NCBI RefSeq assembly: GCF_036492635.1
Contig: NZ_AP025305.1
Coordinates: forward strand, 2,790,001-2,854,000
Direction: 5' to 3'
Length of the DNA: 64,000 bases
Source: Aureibacter tunicatorum
GTDB lineage: Bacteria; Bacteroidota; Bacteroidia; Cytophagales; Cyclobacteriaceae
The translations under genes were made by a program, and so were the position numbers. The notes beneath the pieces are model-generated. The model saw nothing but the letters and a program-made list of their open reading frames with translations. It was not told the origin of the DNA and ran no database searches. How positions within the stretch are numbered: position 1 is the stretch's first letter; each line of letters begins with the position of its first letter. This document shows positions 54,578-63,314 of the stretch, one piece after another.

Positions 54578-57500
54578 TTAACTCCACTTCAAGTCACGGC
54601 TTACTGTAACACCAGCTCTGTGACTTCTTAAGTATTCTTTACCTGTCTCTGCATCGAATGCTACGATATCTGCTTCCATTGCAAAATCATCAGCCTTCAA
54701 CACATCAATTCTTACATAAAATGGTTTTCCGAATGGAAGCGCTTCATATACTTGCACCCACTCTGTTCTTAATGGCAAGCTTGCGCATCCTTGGAATCTT
54801 CTTACCCATACCAGAAGACCTTGGTACATGATATCCGTCAAGAATGAGTTGACAGCCTTTACAGGAAATTGTCCTTGTCTCTCTTCTTCTACACCGTCAT
54901 GCTCGCACAAGAATGTCGTTCCGCTTTCATCCAGAGTTATCACTTGCTTGATTCCTCTGAAGTCTGTTCCGTGAAAAAGCGTTCCATCTTCGTATACCGA
55001 AGAAGCATCAGCCACTACAGGCACGATATCTTTAGATGGGATTTGATGAACTGGTCTTTCAGCTGGTTTGCTTCTCAATGTTACTGTTGATCCATAATGA
55101 TTCAATGGTAATTTAGCTCCAGCGGAAGATACCATAACGCTAACTGTTATTTCCTCTTCGCTCTTTTCTAGTTCCTTAACCGTAACAGTATATTGGTCTT
55201 TTTCCGATCCGTCAAATACAATTCCTTTATACAGCTTAGCATTTTCAAGCTTATGAAGATTAAATCCCGGATATAAATCTTCAGCAGTTTGAGCCATCCA
55301 GTTAGAAGCATTGATAATCGGAAGAACTGCATTTCCTTGAATCACATGGTGCGAAAGAAATGGATTAGCTTCTTCAGATAATTTTCTAGTTACTTCGTAA
55401 GTATTTAACTCTCCAGTAGTGTCTGCTGACGCCATTGGCAAAGTTCCGCCCAAGATCACTTGCGGCTGATCAAAAAATAGAGTACTCAATTGATCCGTCA
55501 TCGCAACAGGACCTTCTTCCATAGGAACTAATGAAACGCCATGCTCGTCAAAGATTTTCTTAAGACCATCGCTTACCATTCCGCCGTCCCAAGCGCCCCA
55601 GTTTACTGAAACTACATGAACATCAGGATGATTTTTCTTAAATAAATGAGCTGTTTTGCTTAGAATTTCATTTGCAATAGCATAATCAGTCTGGCCAACA
55701 TTTCCATAAAAACCTGCCACAGAAGAGAAGAATACCACATGCTTGATATCATGAATATTTACAGCTGAAGTAACTGCCAACAGGCCTTTGATCTTCACAT
55801 CAAATACCGCATCAAAATCAGCTTCCGTTTTATTCTCAATCAATTTATCAGCTAAGACTCCTGCGCCGTGAATGATTCCTGTAACTTTACCAGTAATCGA
55901 CGTTACTTCATCAATTGCTTTTTTCAAAGCTTCTGGATCTGTGGCATCTGCTGATTTGTAATATGCTTCAGCTCCAACAGATTTGATATAGGCAAGATTT
56001 TCCTGAATCTCTCTTTGAGCTAAAACTCTTCCTACCATTCTTTGAACATCCTTAGGAAGCGGTTTCTTACCTTCAGCAATCAAAGCTTGCATAGCGCTTT
56101 TATTAAGAGCTGTTTTATCGTCAATTCCTTGTGCCCAAGTTGGCTCTGAATCAGCTAATGGAGATCTACCAATCAAGATAAATTTAGACTTAAATGTCTT
56201 AGCCATTTGCTTCACACAATCAGCCGTTACGCCTCTTGCTCCACCTGTAACTACAAATACATTTTCAGAAGTGATGGTAGAATCAATTTGACCTTGAACA
56301 GGCTCCATTTCTTCAGCTACTAAAGTAAATCTCTTGCCTTCAGCATTGTAAGCAATATCTGTCAGGCAATTATCTGCATCATAAATCTCGTTTACAATTT
56401 TAGAAGCTGCAAGTTCAGCATTCATTGTAAATGCGATATCGATACCGCGGCAGAATACGTTTTTCCACTCAAGATTCAGACATTTATTCAATCCGAACAA
56501 TCCTCCACTAATGAATGAAATATTTCCTGGGTTTTTAACACCCAAAGCACCATCAAGTCTCATTACTGAGATGAAAGATGTTCTTTGCTTTTTAGAATTC
56601 TCATTTAATGTCGGCTTTAAGTGCTTTGCCAATAGATATACAGACTTTACTAAAGCTTTTTCCTTGTCAAAGTGGAATCCTAATTTTCCAAGAGGGAAAA
56701 GGAATGAAGGCTGTAAATGAATAAAGTTGCTTACAGATCCTGCTTGAGCTACTGCTTCTCCAATATTCTGATCTGAAACTTCTGTTAGAATGATTTCTTT
56801 TACACCTTGAGGCAGTGCGGTTTTGTTCTTACGAACTAATGACTCTGGGAAAGTCAAAATGGTTACTTGATGACCTTTTGCAATAAGCTCTTCGCATACT
56901 GAAATAGTCAAACCTGAGCCATCATTGGTAACCAAAGCTGTAGATTGTGCATCAACTGGTATGTTCAGCTGGTCCGGCTCAGGAATGAATTTTACTCTTA
57001 CATCGGAACGAGGCACACGAGGATACTCACCCGCAGTAAACGCTGTAGAGTCTCCTTGTGTGCTTGTTTTTGATGTTTCTACACTAGACTGTTGTGTAGG
57101 CTTTTTTTTTTCGGCGTCCGCAGACTCCGTATTTCCACCTGCTTTCGCAGTGATATAATCAGCTATTTGTTCGAGTGTTCTTAACTCTGCAAGCTCAGAC
57201 GGCTCAACTCCTTGCACTGAAGGGTTAGCATCTGTCATCGCTCCAAAGATCTCAACACGCTTAATCGAATCGATTCCAAGATCAGCTTCCATGTCCATGC
57301 TTAACTCTAGCATTTCAGCTGGATAACCTGTTTTCTCGGCGATCACAACCATTAATGAATCTTCGATTTCTTTGCGTGAAACACCGCCTTGCGCTGGAGC
57401 AACAGTCTCTTGAACTGGAGCAGCAGCTACTGGAGCTGGAGTTTCAACTGCTGGTGCAGCTTGAGCTGATGCAGCGCCCGCTTTTGAAGCGATATAATCA

Positions 57501-60500
57501 GCGATTTGCTCCAATGTTCTTAGTTCAGCCAATTCAGAAGGCTCAACTCCTTGCACTGAAGGATTAGCATCTGTCATCGCACCGAAGATCTCAACACGCT
57601 TGATTGAGTCGATTCCAAGATCAGCTTCCATGTCCATGCTCAATTCTAGCATTTCTGAAGGATAACCTGTCTTCTCAGCGATTACTACCATTAGTGAATC
57701 TTCGATTTCTTTGCGTGAAACACCGCCTTCCGCTGGAGCAACAGTCTCTTGAACTGGAGCAGCAGCTACTGGAGCTGGAGTTTCAACTGCTGGTACAGCT
57801 TGAGCAGCAGAGGCTGATGCAGCGCCCGCTTTTGAAGCGATATAATCAGCGATTTGTTCGAGTGTTCTTAGTTCAGCCAACTCAGAAGGCTCAACTCCTT
57901 GCACTGAAGGATTAGCATCTGTCATCGCACCGAAGATCTCAACACGCTTGATTGAGTCGATTCCAAGATCAGCTTCCATGTCCATGCTCAATTCTAGCAT
58001 TTCTGAAGGATAACCTGTTTTCTCAGCAATCACAACCATAAGTGAATCTTCAATTTCCTTGCGTGAAACACCACCTTGAGCTGGCGCAACAGGCTCTTGA
58101 ACTGGAGCAGCAGCTACTGGAGCTGGAGTTTCAACTACTGGTGCAGCTTGAGCAGCAGGAGATGAGGTAGCGCCCGCTTTTGAAGCGATATAGTCAGCGA
58201 TTTGCTCCAATGTTCTTAGTTCAGCCAACTCAGAAGGCTCAACTCCTTGCACTGAAGGATTAGCATCTGTCATCGCACCGAAGATCTCAACACGCTTGAT
58301 TGAGTCGATTCCAAGATCAGCTTCCATGTCCATGCTCAATTCTAGCATTTCTGAAGGATAACCTGTTTTCTCAGCAATCACGACCATTAGTGAATCTTCG
58401 ATTTCTTTGCGTGAAACACCGCCTTGCGCTGGAGCAACAGTTTCTTGAACTGGAGCAGCAGCTACTGGAGCAGCAGCTACTGGAGCTGGAGTTTCAACTG
58501 CTGGTGCAGCTTGAGCAGCAGGAGCTGATGTAGCGCCCGCTTTTGAAGCGATATAGTCAGCGATTTGCTCCAATGTTCTTAGTTCAGCCAATTCAGAAGG
58601 CTCAACTCCTTGCACTGAAGGATTAGCATCTGTCATCGCGCCGAAAATTTCAACACGCTTGATTGAATCGATTCCAAGGTCAGCTTCCATGTCCATGCTC
58701 ATTTCAAGCATTTCCGAAGGATAACCTGTTTTTTCAGCAATCACTACCATAAGAGAATCTTCAATCTCTTTGCGTGAAACACCACCTTGAGATGAAGCAG
58801 AAGTCTCTTGAACTGGTGCAGCAGCTACTGGAGCTGGAGTTTCAACTGCTGGTGCAGCTTGAGCAGCAGGAGCCGATGTAGCGCCCGCTTTTGAAGCGAT
58901 ATAATCAGCGATTTGCTCCAATGTTCTTAGTTCTGCCAATTCAGAAGGCTCAACTCCTTGCACTGAAGGATTAGCATCTGTCATTGCACCGAAGATTTCA
59001 ACACGTTTGATTGAATCGATTCCAAGATCAGCTTCCATATCCATGCTCATTTCAAGCATTTCCGAAGGATATCCTGTTTTCTCGGCAATCACAACCATTA
59101 GTGAATCTTCAATCTCTTTGCGTGAGACACCACCTTGAGATGGAGCAACAGGCTCTTGAACTGGTGCAGCAGCTACTGGAGCTTTCACCTCTACAACAGT
59201 GTCAACAGGCTCTAGAGTTGGGGTTTCCACAACAGGTTGAGTGTTGTTCACTTCAGCTTGACCCAATTGAGCCGCAGGTTGTTGAGCCGCTTGCAATTGA
59301 TTCTCCGTTTGCATGCTGAACAATGCTTTAAGCATTTGCTCGATTCTTCCCTGCTGATCTGTCAAACGTTGAATATCAGCCTGAATCTGATTTAACAATT
59401 CTTTCTCTGCCATGGCTTCTTCTAACTCTTTATTCTTCTTATTTAGAATTTTTTCTTGAAATACTGTTGCGACATCCTGAGTTTCAACAACTACTGTTTC
59501 AATTTCCTCAGCCAATGTCTTAGGCTCTTCAGCGCTATTAGAAGCTGATACTTCTTCCGCCAATAAAGCTTCATATTTTTTACGGTAACCATCAGACACG
59601 TAATTGGCTCCGTTTAATGTCACACTGATCTTCGCTTTAGGCTTTTTCTCAACCTTATCCAAAGCGAATTTATCAAAACCTTGAACCTGTATACCCAATA
59701 CTGAAAGCTGAATTACAGCCTCAACAAATTGCTGGTAATCATCTTTCTTAGGATTAGCGTTCAAAGCAATCGCATGATATGGCTTTTCTCCTAAAATATC
59801 TTTTACGAGGTTGGTCAAAATATTTTTCGGCCCAAACTCAACAAATACTCGACCTCCGGCATTATAGATATTCTCAACTTGATCTTTGAACAAAACTGAG
59901 TTCAACATGTGGTCGGTAAGAATCTGCTTGTATTTTTCCGGTTGATTTGGATAAGCGGCTCCTGAAGTGTTTGAATAAACGACTTTTGAACTGGTCTTGA
60001 AGTTCGCATTAGCAATAGCTTGAGCAAATGGCTTTTGCGCATGCTCAACATATGGCGTATGGAAAGCCGCTGAAACTGGAAGCAATGTAGCCAAATAACC
60101 TTTAGCTTTCAATTCATCCTTCAATCTTTGCAGACTAGCTGTAGAACCTCCAAGTATCGTTTGATTATCAGAGTTAACATTGGCGATCTTCACATCTGAA
60201 TAAACCGCTATTTCTGTTTTCAATGCCGTAGCAGGAGCTTTAACTGCCAACATGCTGCTGTCTTCGCCATCATTTGGAGCTCCCATCGCAGCTCCTCTAG
60301 CCTTGGACAATGAATGGAATGTTGTCTCATCGATAACTCCCGAAGCCCAAAGCGCCGTCAATTCACCATAACTATGTCCTGCGTAAAAGTCAGCCTCAAA
60401 ACCTGCTCCTTTAAGCAATTTGAACATTCCCGCACTCAAAGCGCCAATCGCCGGCTGAGCATTTTGCGTTCTTGTCAACACAGCTTGTTGATTTTTTCTT

Positions 60501-62437
60501 TCTTCATCAGAAAATACAGGAATTGGATAAACTGTATCAGTCAACAAGCTTTCTCCCGCATTCTCAAACAAATTATTAGAATCCGCGAAAGCATTTCTTA
60601 CTGTCGGGAATGAGTTTGCCAAACTTCTTCCCATATTCACATACTGGGAACCTTGGCCGGCAAATAGAGCTACAACTTTTTCAGAATTTGAAACAGCTGA
60701 ACTTCTATAATAGACTCCCATCAACGGGTGATTCCATTCTACCTCTGCTTGCTTCTCGACTAACATCTTACGAGCTACTTGCAACTTATTCACTGCTTCT
60801 GTCGTCGAAGATGCTACAAAACCTAATCTAGCATTGTGAGACGGTATATTAACTGTTTTCGACGCTATCGCAAGCTCTTTCAAATTGATGCTGGCATCAT
60901 CTGAATTCAATGCTTCAAGCTTAGCGTCAACTTCAGTTATTAAATCCGCTGGAGTAGCGGCATTCAATAATATCAAATTGTGAAAATTCTCAACGCGATA
61001 TGCTTTTTGCTGTTCAGCAGTATATTCTTCCATTGCGAAGTGAAGGTTGACACCTCCAAAACCAAAAGCACTTATCCCTGCTCTTCTCGGTGTTTGAGAA
61101 GACTTTCGAAACCAAGGACGAGTTTCCGTATTTACATAAAGCGGAGAATTATTTATATCTAATTTTTCATTAGGCTGGGTAACATTGATAGTTCCCGGAA
61201 GAACTTTTTGATGAAGCGCCATTGCCGCTTTGATCATACCCGCGACACCTGCCGCAGCTTTAGTATGACCTACCTGCGACTTAACACTACCCAAGGCAAT
61301 GTGATTCTTACGCTCGTCATTCGCACCGAAAACCATTTTCATCGATTCTCCTTCCGCAGCGTCACCAGCATTAGTACCTGTACCATGCGCTTCGATCAAA
61401 CCTACAGAAGATGCGTCAAATCCAGCTTCCTCATAAGCCCTGTTCATAGCCAATGCTTGGCCTGAAGGCCTTGGAGCATAAATACTCTTGAATTTACCAT
61501 CCGAAGAGCCTCCTATTCCTTTGATAACCGAGTAGATTCTGTCTCCATCCCTAACCGCATCGTCAAGTCTTTTCAACACAACCATACCAACACCTTCGCC
61601 GATTAGCATACCATCACCTTCATGATCAAAAGGACGAATGCTGCCTTGCTTAGAAAATGCCGGCGTCTTGCTAAAACTCATATACATGAAAGGAGAATTG
61701 TCTGTATCAACCCCTCCTGTAACCATCATATCGCAACGGCCTTCGATCAACTCCGATACTGCCATCTTAATCGCGCTTAATGAAGCTGCGCATGCGGCAT
61801 CAACTACAGAGTTTATTCCTCCAAGATCAAATCTATTTGCAACACGGCCTGCGATCACATTACCAAGCATGCCTGGGAATGAATTCTCAGTCCACGGTAT
61901 ATAAGCCGCTTTTATCTTTTCTACAATCTGCACAATCTCCTCTTCAGGCAAATTATGCTTTTCGAGCGCTTTTCTCCAAACAGGCTCTTGAAGTCTCGCT
62001 GTGAGCGGAGTGATCAATTTCTGTCCTCCACCAACTCCTAGGATACAACCTGTGTTTTTTCTAACATCCGCATTCAATGCTTCGGAACCTGGAGCATATC
62101 CAGCATCTGTCAAAGCGTCTCTAGCGACAAGCAAGCTCAACAGTTGGGAAGCGTCTGTCACCTCCAGCAAATTAGGAGGAAGTCCAAACTCCATTGGATT
62201 GAAATCAATATCCGGAATGAAGCCACCTACCTTGCAATAAGTTTTATCGGCTTTCATCGGATCCGGATCATATAGATCCTCAATTTTCCATCTGTCTCCA
62301 GGAACTTCTTTTACACAGTCAATACCTTGTAAAATGTTTTCCCAATACTGCTCCAAGTTCGCTGAATCCGCGAACAAAGATGCCATCCCTACAATCGCGA
62401 CAGGAGTTTCCTGTAGCATTTTATCTATTTTTGCCAT
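54578..62437 (-). CDS. pfaA: PUFA synthase subunit PfaA (KS-MAT-6xACP-KR-DH)
   Basis: A 2619-residue core subunit that builds the chain from malonyl units. KS: residues 10-470, with C216 in DAACAASL and His residues in EAHGTGTNAGD and SQVGHTKAAAG. MAT: about 580-900, with LFAGQGSQYVNMG and GHSYGE (Ser near 688). A helical, Glu-rich linker leads to six ACPs (about 1105-1765), each with GIDSIKRVEIF, whose Ser receives phosphopantetheine. KR: about 1830-2300, with VVTGGARGVTADC and the SSVAGFYG/Y-A-I-A-N active site. C-terminal hotdog DH: about 2350-2610, with LSHHVIQGNAVLP. The terminal DH is also seen in myxobacterial and thraustochytrid relatives. It heads the locus and starts 35 bases after a palindromic site. 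The product chain (EPA, ARA or DHA) cannot be read from sequence. Confidence 0.96.
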   Translation of the reverse strand: MAKIDKMLQETPVAIVGMASLFADSANLEQYWENILQGIDCVKEVPGDRWKIEDLYDPDPMKADKTYCKVGGFIPDIDFNPMEFGLPPNLLEVTDASQLLSLLVARDALTDAGYAPGSEALNADVRKNTGCILGVGGGQKLITPLTARLQEPVWRKALEKHNLPEEEIVQIVEKIKAAYIPWTENSFPGMLGNVIAGRVANRFDLGGINSVVDAACAASLSAIKMAVSELIEGRCDMMVTGGVDTDNSPFMYMSFSKTPAFSKQGSIRPFDHEGDGMLIGEGVGMVVLKRLDDAVRDGDRIYSVIKGIGGSSDGKFKSIYAPRPSGQALAMNRAYEEAGFDASSVGLIEAHGTGTNAGDAAEGESMKMVFGANDERKNHIALGSVKSQVGHTKAAAGVAGMIKAAMALHQKVLPGTINVTQPNEKLDINNSPLYVNTETRPWFRKSSQTPRRAGISAFGFGGVNLHFAMEEYTAEQQKAYRVENFHNLILLNAATPADLITEVDAKLEALNSDDASINLKELAIASKTVNIPSHNARLGFVASSTTEAVNKLQVARKMLVEKQAEVEWNHPLMGVYYRSSAVSNSEKVVALFAGQGSQYVNMGRSLANSFPTVRNAFADSNNLFENAGESLLTDTVYPIPVFSDEERKNQQAVLTRTQNAQPAIGALSAGMFKLLKGAGFEADFYAGHSYGELTALWASGVIDETTFHSLSKARGAAMGAPNDGEDSSMLAVKAPATALKTEIAVYSDVKIANVNSDNQTILGGSTASLQRLKDELKAKGYLATLLPVSAAFHTPYVEHAQKPFAQAIANANFKTSSKVVYSNTSGAAYPNQPEKYKQILTDHMLNSVLFKDQVENIYNAGGRVFVEFGPKNILTNLVKDILGEKPYHAIALNANPKKDDYQQFVEAVIQLSVLGIQVQGFDKFALDKVEKKPKAKISVTLNGANYVSDGYRKKYEALLAEEVSASNSAEEPKTLAEEIETVVVETQDVATVFQEKILNKKNKELEEAMAEKELLNQIQADIQRLTDQQGRIEQMLKALFSMQTENQLQAAQQPAAQLGQAEVNNTQPVVETPTLEPVDTVVEVKAPVAAAPVQEPVAPSQGGVSRKEIEDSLMVVIAEKTGYPSEMLEMSMDMEADLGIDSIKRVEIFGAMTDANPSVQGVEPSELAELRTLEQIADYIASKAGATSAPAAQAAPAVETPAPVAAAPVQETSASSQGGVSRKEIEDSLMVVIAEKTGYPSEMLEMSMDMEADLGIDSIKRVEIFGAMTDANPSVQGVEPSELAELRTLEQIADYIASKAGATSAPAAQAAPAVETPAPVAAAPVAAAPVQETVAPAQGGVSRKEIEDSLMVVIAEKTGYPSEMLELSMDMEADLGIDSIKRVEIFGAMTDANPSVQGVEPSELAELRTLEQIADYIASKAGATSSPAAQAAPVVETPAPVAAAPVQEPVAPAQGGVSRKEIEDSLMVVIAEKTGYPSEMLELSMDMEADLGIDSIKRVEIFGAMTDANPSVQGVEPSELAELRTLEQIADYIASKAGAASASAAQAVPAVETPAPVAAAPVQETVAPAEGGVSRKEIEDSLMVVIAEKTGYPSEMLELSMDMEADLGIDSIKRVEIFGAMTDANPSVQGVEPSELAELRTLEQIADYIASKAGAASAQAAPAVETPAPVAAAPVQETVAPAQGGVSRKEIEDSLMVVIAEKTGYPAEMLELSMDMEADLGIDSIKRVEIFGAMTDANPSVQGVEPSELAELRTLEQIADYITAKAGGNTESADAEKKKPTQQSSVETSKTSTQGDSTAFTAGEYPRVPRSDVRVKFIPEPDQLNIPVDAQSTALVTNDGSGLTISVCEELIAKGHQVTILTFPESLVRKNKTALPQGVKEIILTEVSDQNIGEAVAQAGSVSNFIHLQPSFLFPLGKLGFHFDKEKALVKSVYLLAKHLKPTLNENSKKQRTSFISVMRLDGALGVKNPGNISFISGGLFGLNKCLNLEWKNVFCRGIDIAFTMNAELAASKIVNEIYDADNCLTDIAYNAEGKRFTLVAEEMEPVQGQIDSTITSENVFVVTGGARGVTADCVKQMAKTFKSKFILIGRSPLADSEPTWAQGIDDKTALNKSAMQALIAEGKKPLPKDVQRMVGRVLAQREIQENLAYIKSVGAEAYYKSADATDPEALKKAIDEVTSITGKVTGIIHGAGVLADKLIENKTEADFDAVFDVKIKGLLAVTSAVNIHDIKHVVFFSSVAGFYGNVGQTDYAIANEILSKTAHLFKKNHPDVHVVSVNWGAWDGGMVSDGLKKIFDEHGVSLVPMEEGPVAMTDQLSTLFFDQPQVILGGTLPMASADTTGELNTYEVTRKLSEEANPFLSHHVIQGNAVLPIINASNWMAQTAEDLYPGFNLHKLENAKLYKGIVFDGSEKDQYTVTVKELEKSEEEITVSVMVSSAGAKLPLNHYGSTVTLRSKPAERPVHQIPSKDIVPVVADASSVYEDGTLFHGTDFRGIKQVITLDESGTTFLCEHDGVEEERQGQFPVKAVNSFLTDIMYQGLLVWVRRFQGCASLPLRTEWVQVYEALPFGKPFYVRIDVLKADDFAMEADIVAFDAETGKEYLRSHRAGVTVSRDLKWS
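57140..59125 (-). repeat. Tandem array of six ACP-encoding repeats within pfaA
   Basis: Six units with period 342-363 bases, each encoding an ~80-residue ACP and an Ala/Pro-rich linker (PAPVAAAPVQE type). The phosphopantetheine Ser codons fall near 59015, 58667, 58304, 57956, 57608 and 57266. Units 3-5 share long identical stretches, for example over 75 identical bases around 58294-58368, 57946-58020 and 57598-57672. Units 1-2 encode EMLEMS, units 3-6 encode EMLELS. One linker (between ACP 2 and 3) has an extra VAAAP copy. Confidence 0.93.
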
Positions 62438-62471
62438 AAAAAAATGATCTATGGATTAATTACATACCAGC

Positions 62472-62491
62472 CAAGTTTCCATATAAACTTG
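62472..62491. promoter_or_regulatory. Perfect 7-bp inverted repeat upstream of pfaA
   Basis: CAAGTTT, six bases (CCATAT), AAACTTG: a 20-base palindromic site 35 bases before the pfaA ATG and about 225 bases before the divergent regulator gene. The size and symmetry fit a dimeric repressor operator such as a TetR- or Crp-type protein. I saw no second copy at pfaC, pfaD or the PPTase gene. Confidence 0.5.
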
Positions 62492-62682
62492 CACAATGAG
62501 TATGACAAGTCAAGAATTGATATGTGACAGATTCAGATTTTTTTTCTCGTTTTTTTTGAAAAAAAAATATTTCACATGAATTATATACTTATAAATATTA
62601 CTATTCATAGCTTTTTAAAATTATATTCATTTCTCATCAATCCCTGATTCCCCTCGAACACACCAAAGTTCAAGACCGTTGT

Positions 62683-62690
62683 TATATTTG
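62683..62690 (+). promoter_or_regulatory. -7 promoter box for the cNMP-type regulator
   Basis: TATATTTG is an exact TAnnTTTG match, 26 bases before the ATG at 62716, preceded by GTTGT exactly as at the tyrS promoter. A -33 TTTG at 19 bases was not found. Confidence 0.45.
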
Positions 62691-62715
62691 ACTTAACTCT
62701 AATCAATAAATCTAA

Positions 62716-63240
62716 ATGGACTTTAACAGCTTTTTTCAAACCCATGGCAAATTAGAACAATTCGAAGCCAATCACCCAATCCTAAGGCCTCCTGAAGTTT
62801 GCCGAAAAGTCTATTTAATCAAAAGCGGATCCGTTAGAGGTTTTTATTACGACAATAAAGGCAATGATATCAGCACATGGTTTTCTTTCGAAAACGACAT
62901 GATAACACTTATGCAGAGTTTCATGAAACAAACACCGTCACACTATGGCTTGGAGACTATGGAACCGGTTGTCAGCCTTTCCATAAGCAGAGAACAAGCA
63001 TTCAATTTCTTCTACCAAGACATTGAAACAGCTAAAGCTTTCCATGCCTTTACCTTTGATATCATGTCTCAAATTATCGAACGACTAAGCGACATGCAAA
63101 TGCTAACAGCCAAAGAACGTTACGAGAAACTCATAGCATCACAACCAAAAATCTTCGCGAAAGCAAGCTTAGGAGACATAGCAAGTTATTTGGGTGTCAC
63201 ACAGCAAAGCTTAAGCAGAATCAGATCACAAAAACACTAA
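62716..63240 (+). CDS. Crp/Fnr-type regulator (174 aa)
   Basis: A short regulator with a cNMP-type beta roll (residues 15-115: KVYLIKSGSVRGFYYDNKGNDISTWFSFENDMIT) and a compact C-terminal helix-turn-helix (ASLGDIASYLGVTQQSLSRIRSQ). The HTH has the form common in Bacteroidota Crp-like proteins that control stress or respiration genes. No Cys cluster is seen, and the cNMP-binding Arg-x-Ser pair is not evident, so the signal is unknown. It is divergent from pfaA and 74 bases upstream of the GST-like gene. It may sense a lipid or redox signal and act on one or both sides; this is inference from position. Confidence 0.88.
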   Translation: MDFNSFFQTHGKLEQFEANHPILRPPEVCRKVYLIKSGSVRGFYYDNKGNDISTWFSFENDMITLMQSFMKQTPSHYGLETMEPVVSLSISREQAFNFFYQDIETAKAFHAFTFDIMSQIIERLSDMQMLTAKERYEKLIASQPKIFAKASLGDIASYLGVTQQSLSRIRSQKH

Positions 63241-63287
63241 GCTCGTCGTTTTTAACATTTGGTAAAATTTTGACGAAACGGATAAGC

Positions 63288-63295
63288 TACATTTG
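63288..63295 (+). promoter_or_regulatory. -7 promoter box before the GST-like gene
   Basis: TACATTTG fits TAnnTTTG and lies 19 bases before the first ATG at 63315. A TTTG occurs 15 bases upstream, closer than ideal, so the box is plausible but not certain. Confidence 0.4.
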
Positions 63296-63314
63296 CATCA
63301 AACAAAACAACAAA

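Noticed and set aside
57355-58533. Repeated plus-strand frames of 70-103 codons rich in Leu, Gln and Glu
   Set aside because: They are antisense shadows of the ACP repeats in pfaA; their repetition follows the ACP period and they have no start signals.
57140-59125. Regular repeats at first glance like a repeat array
   Set aside because: Period is about 350 bases, in frame and coding for ACPs; not a CRISPR array.
62520-62580. ATGTGA and TCACAT half-sites suggesting a Crp operator before pfaA
   Set aside because: The halves are about 50 bases apart, far from the usual 16-base Crp spacing, in A/T-rich sequence.
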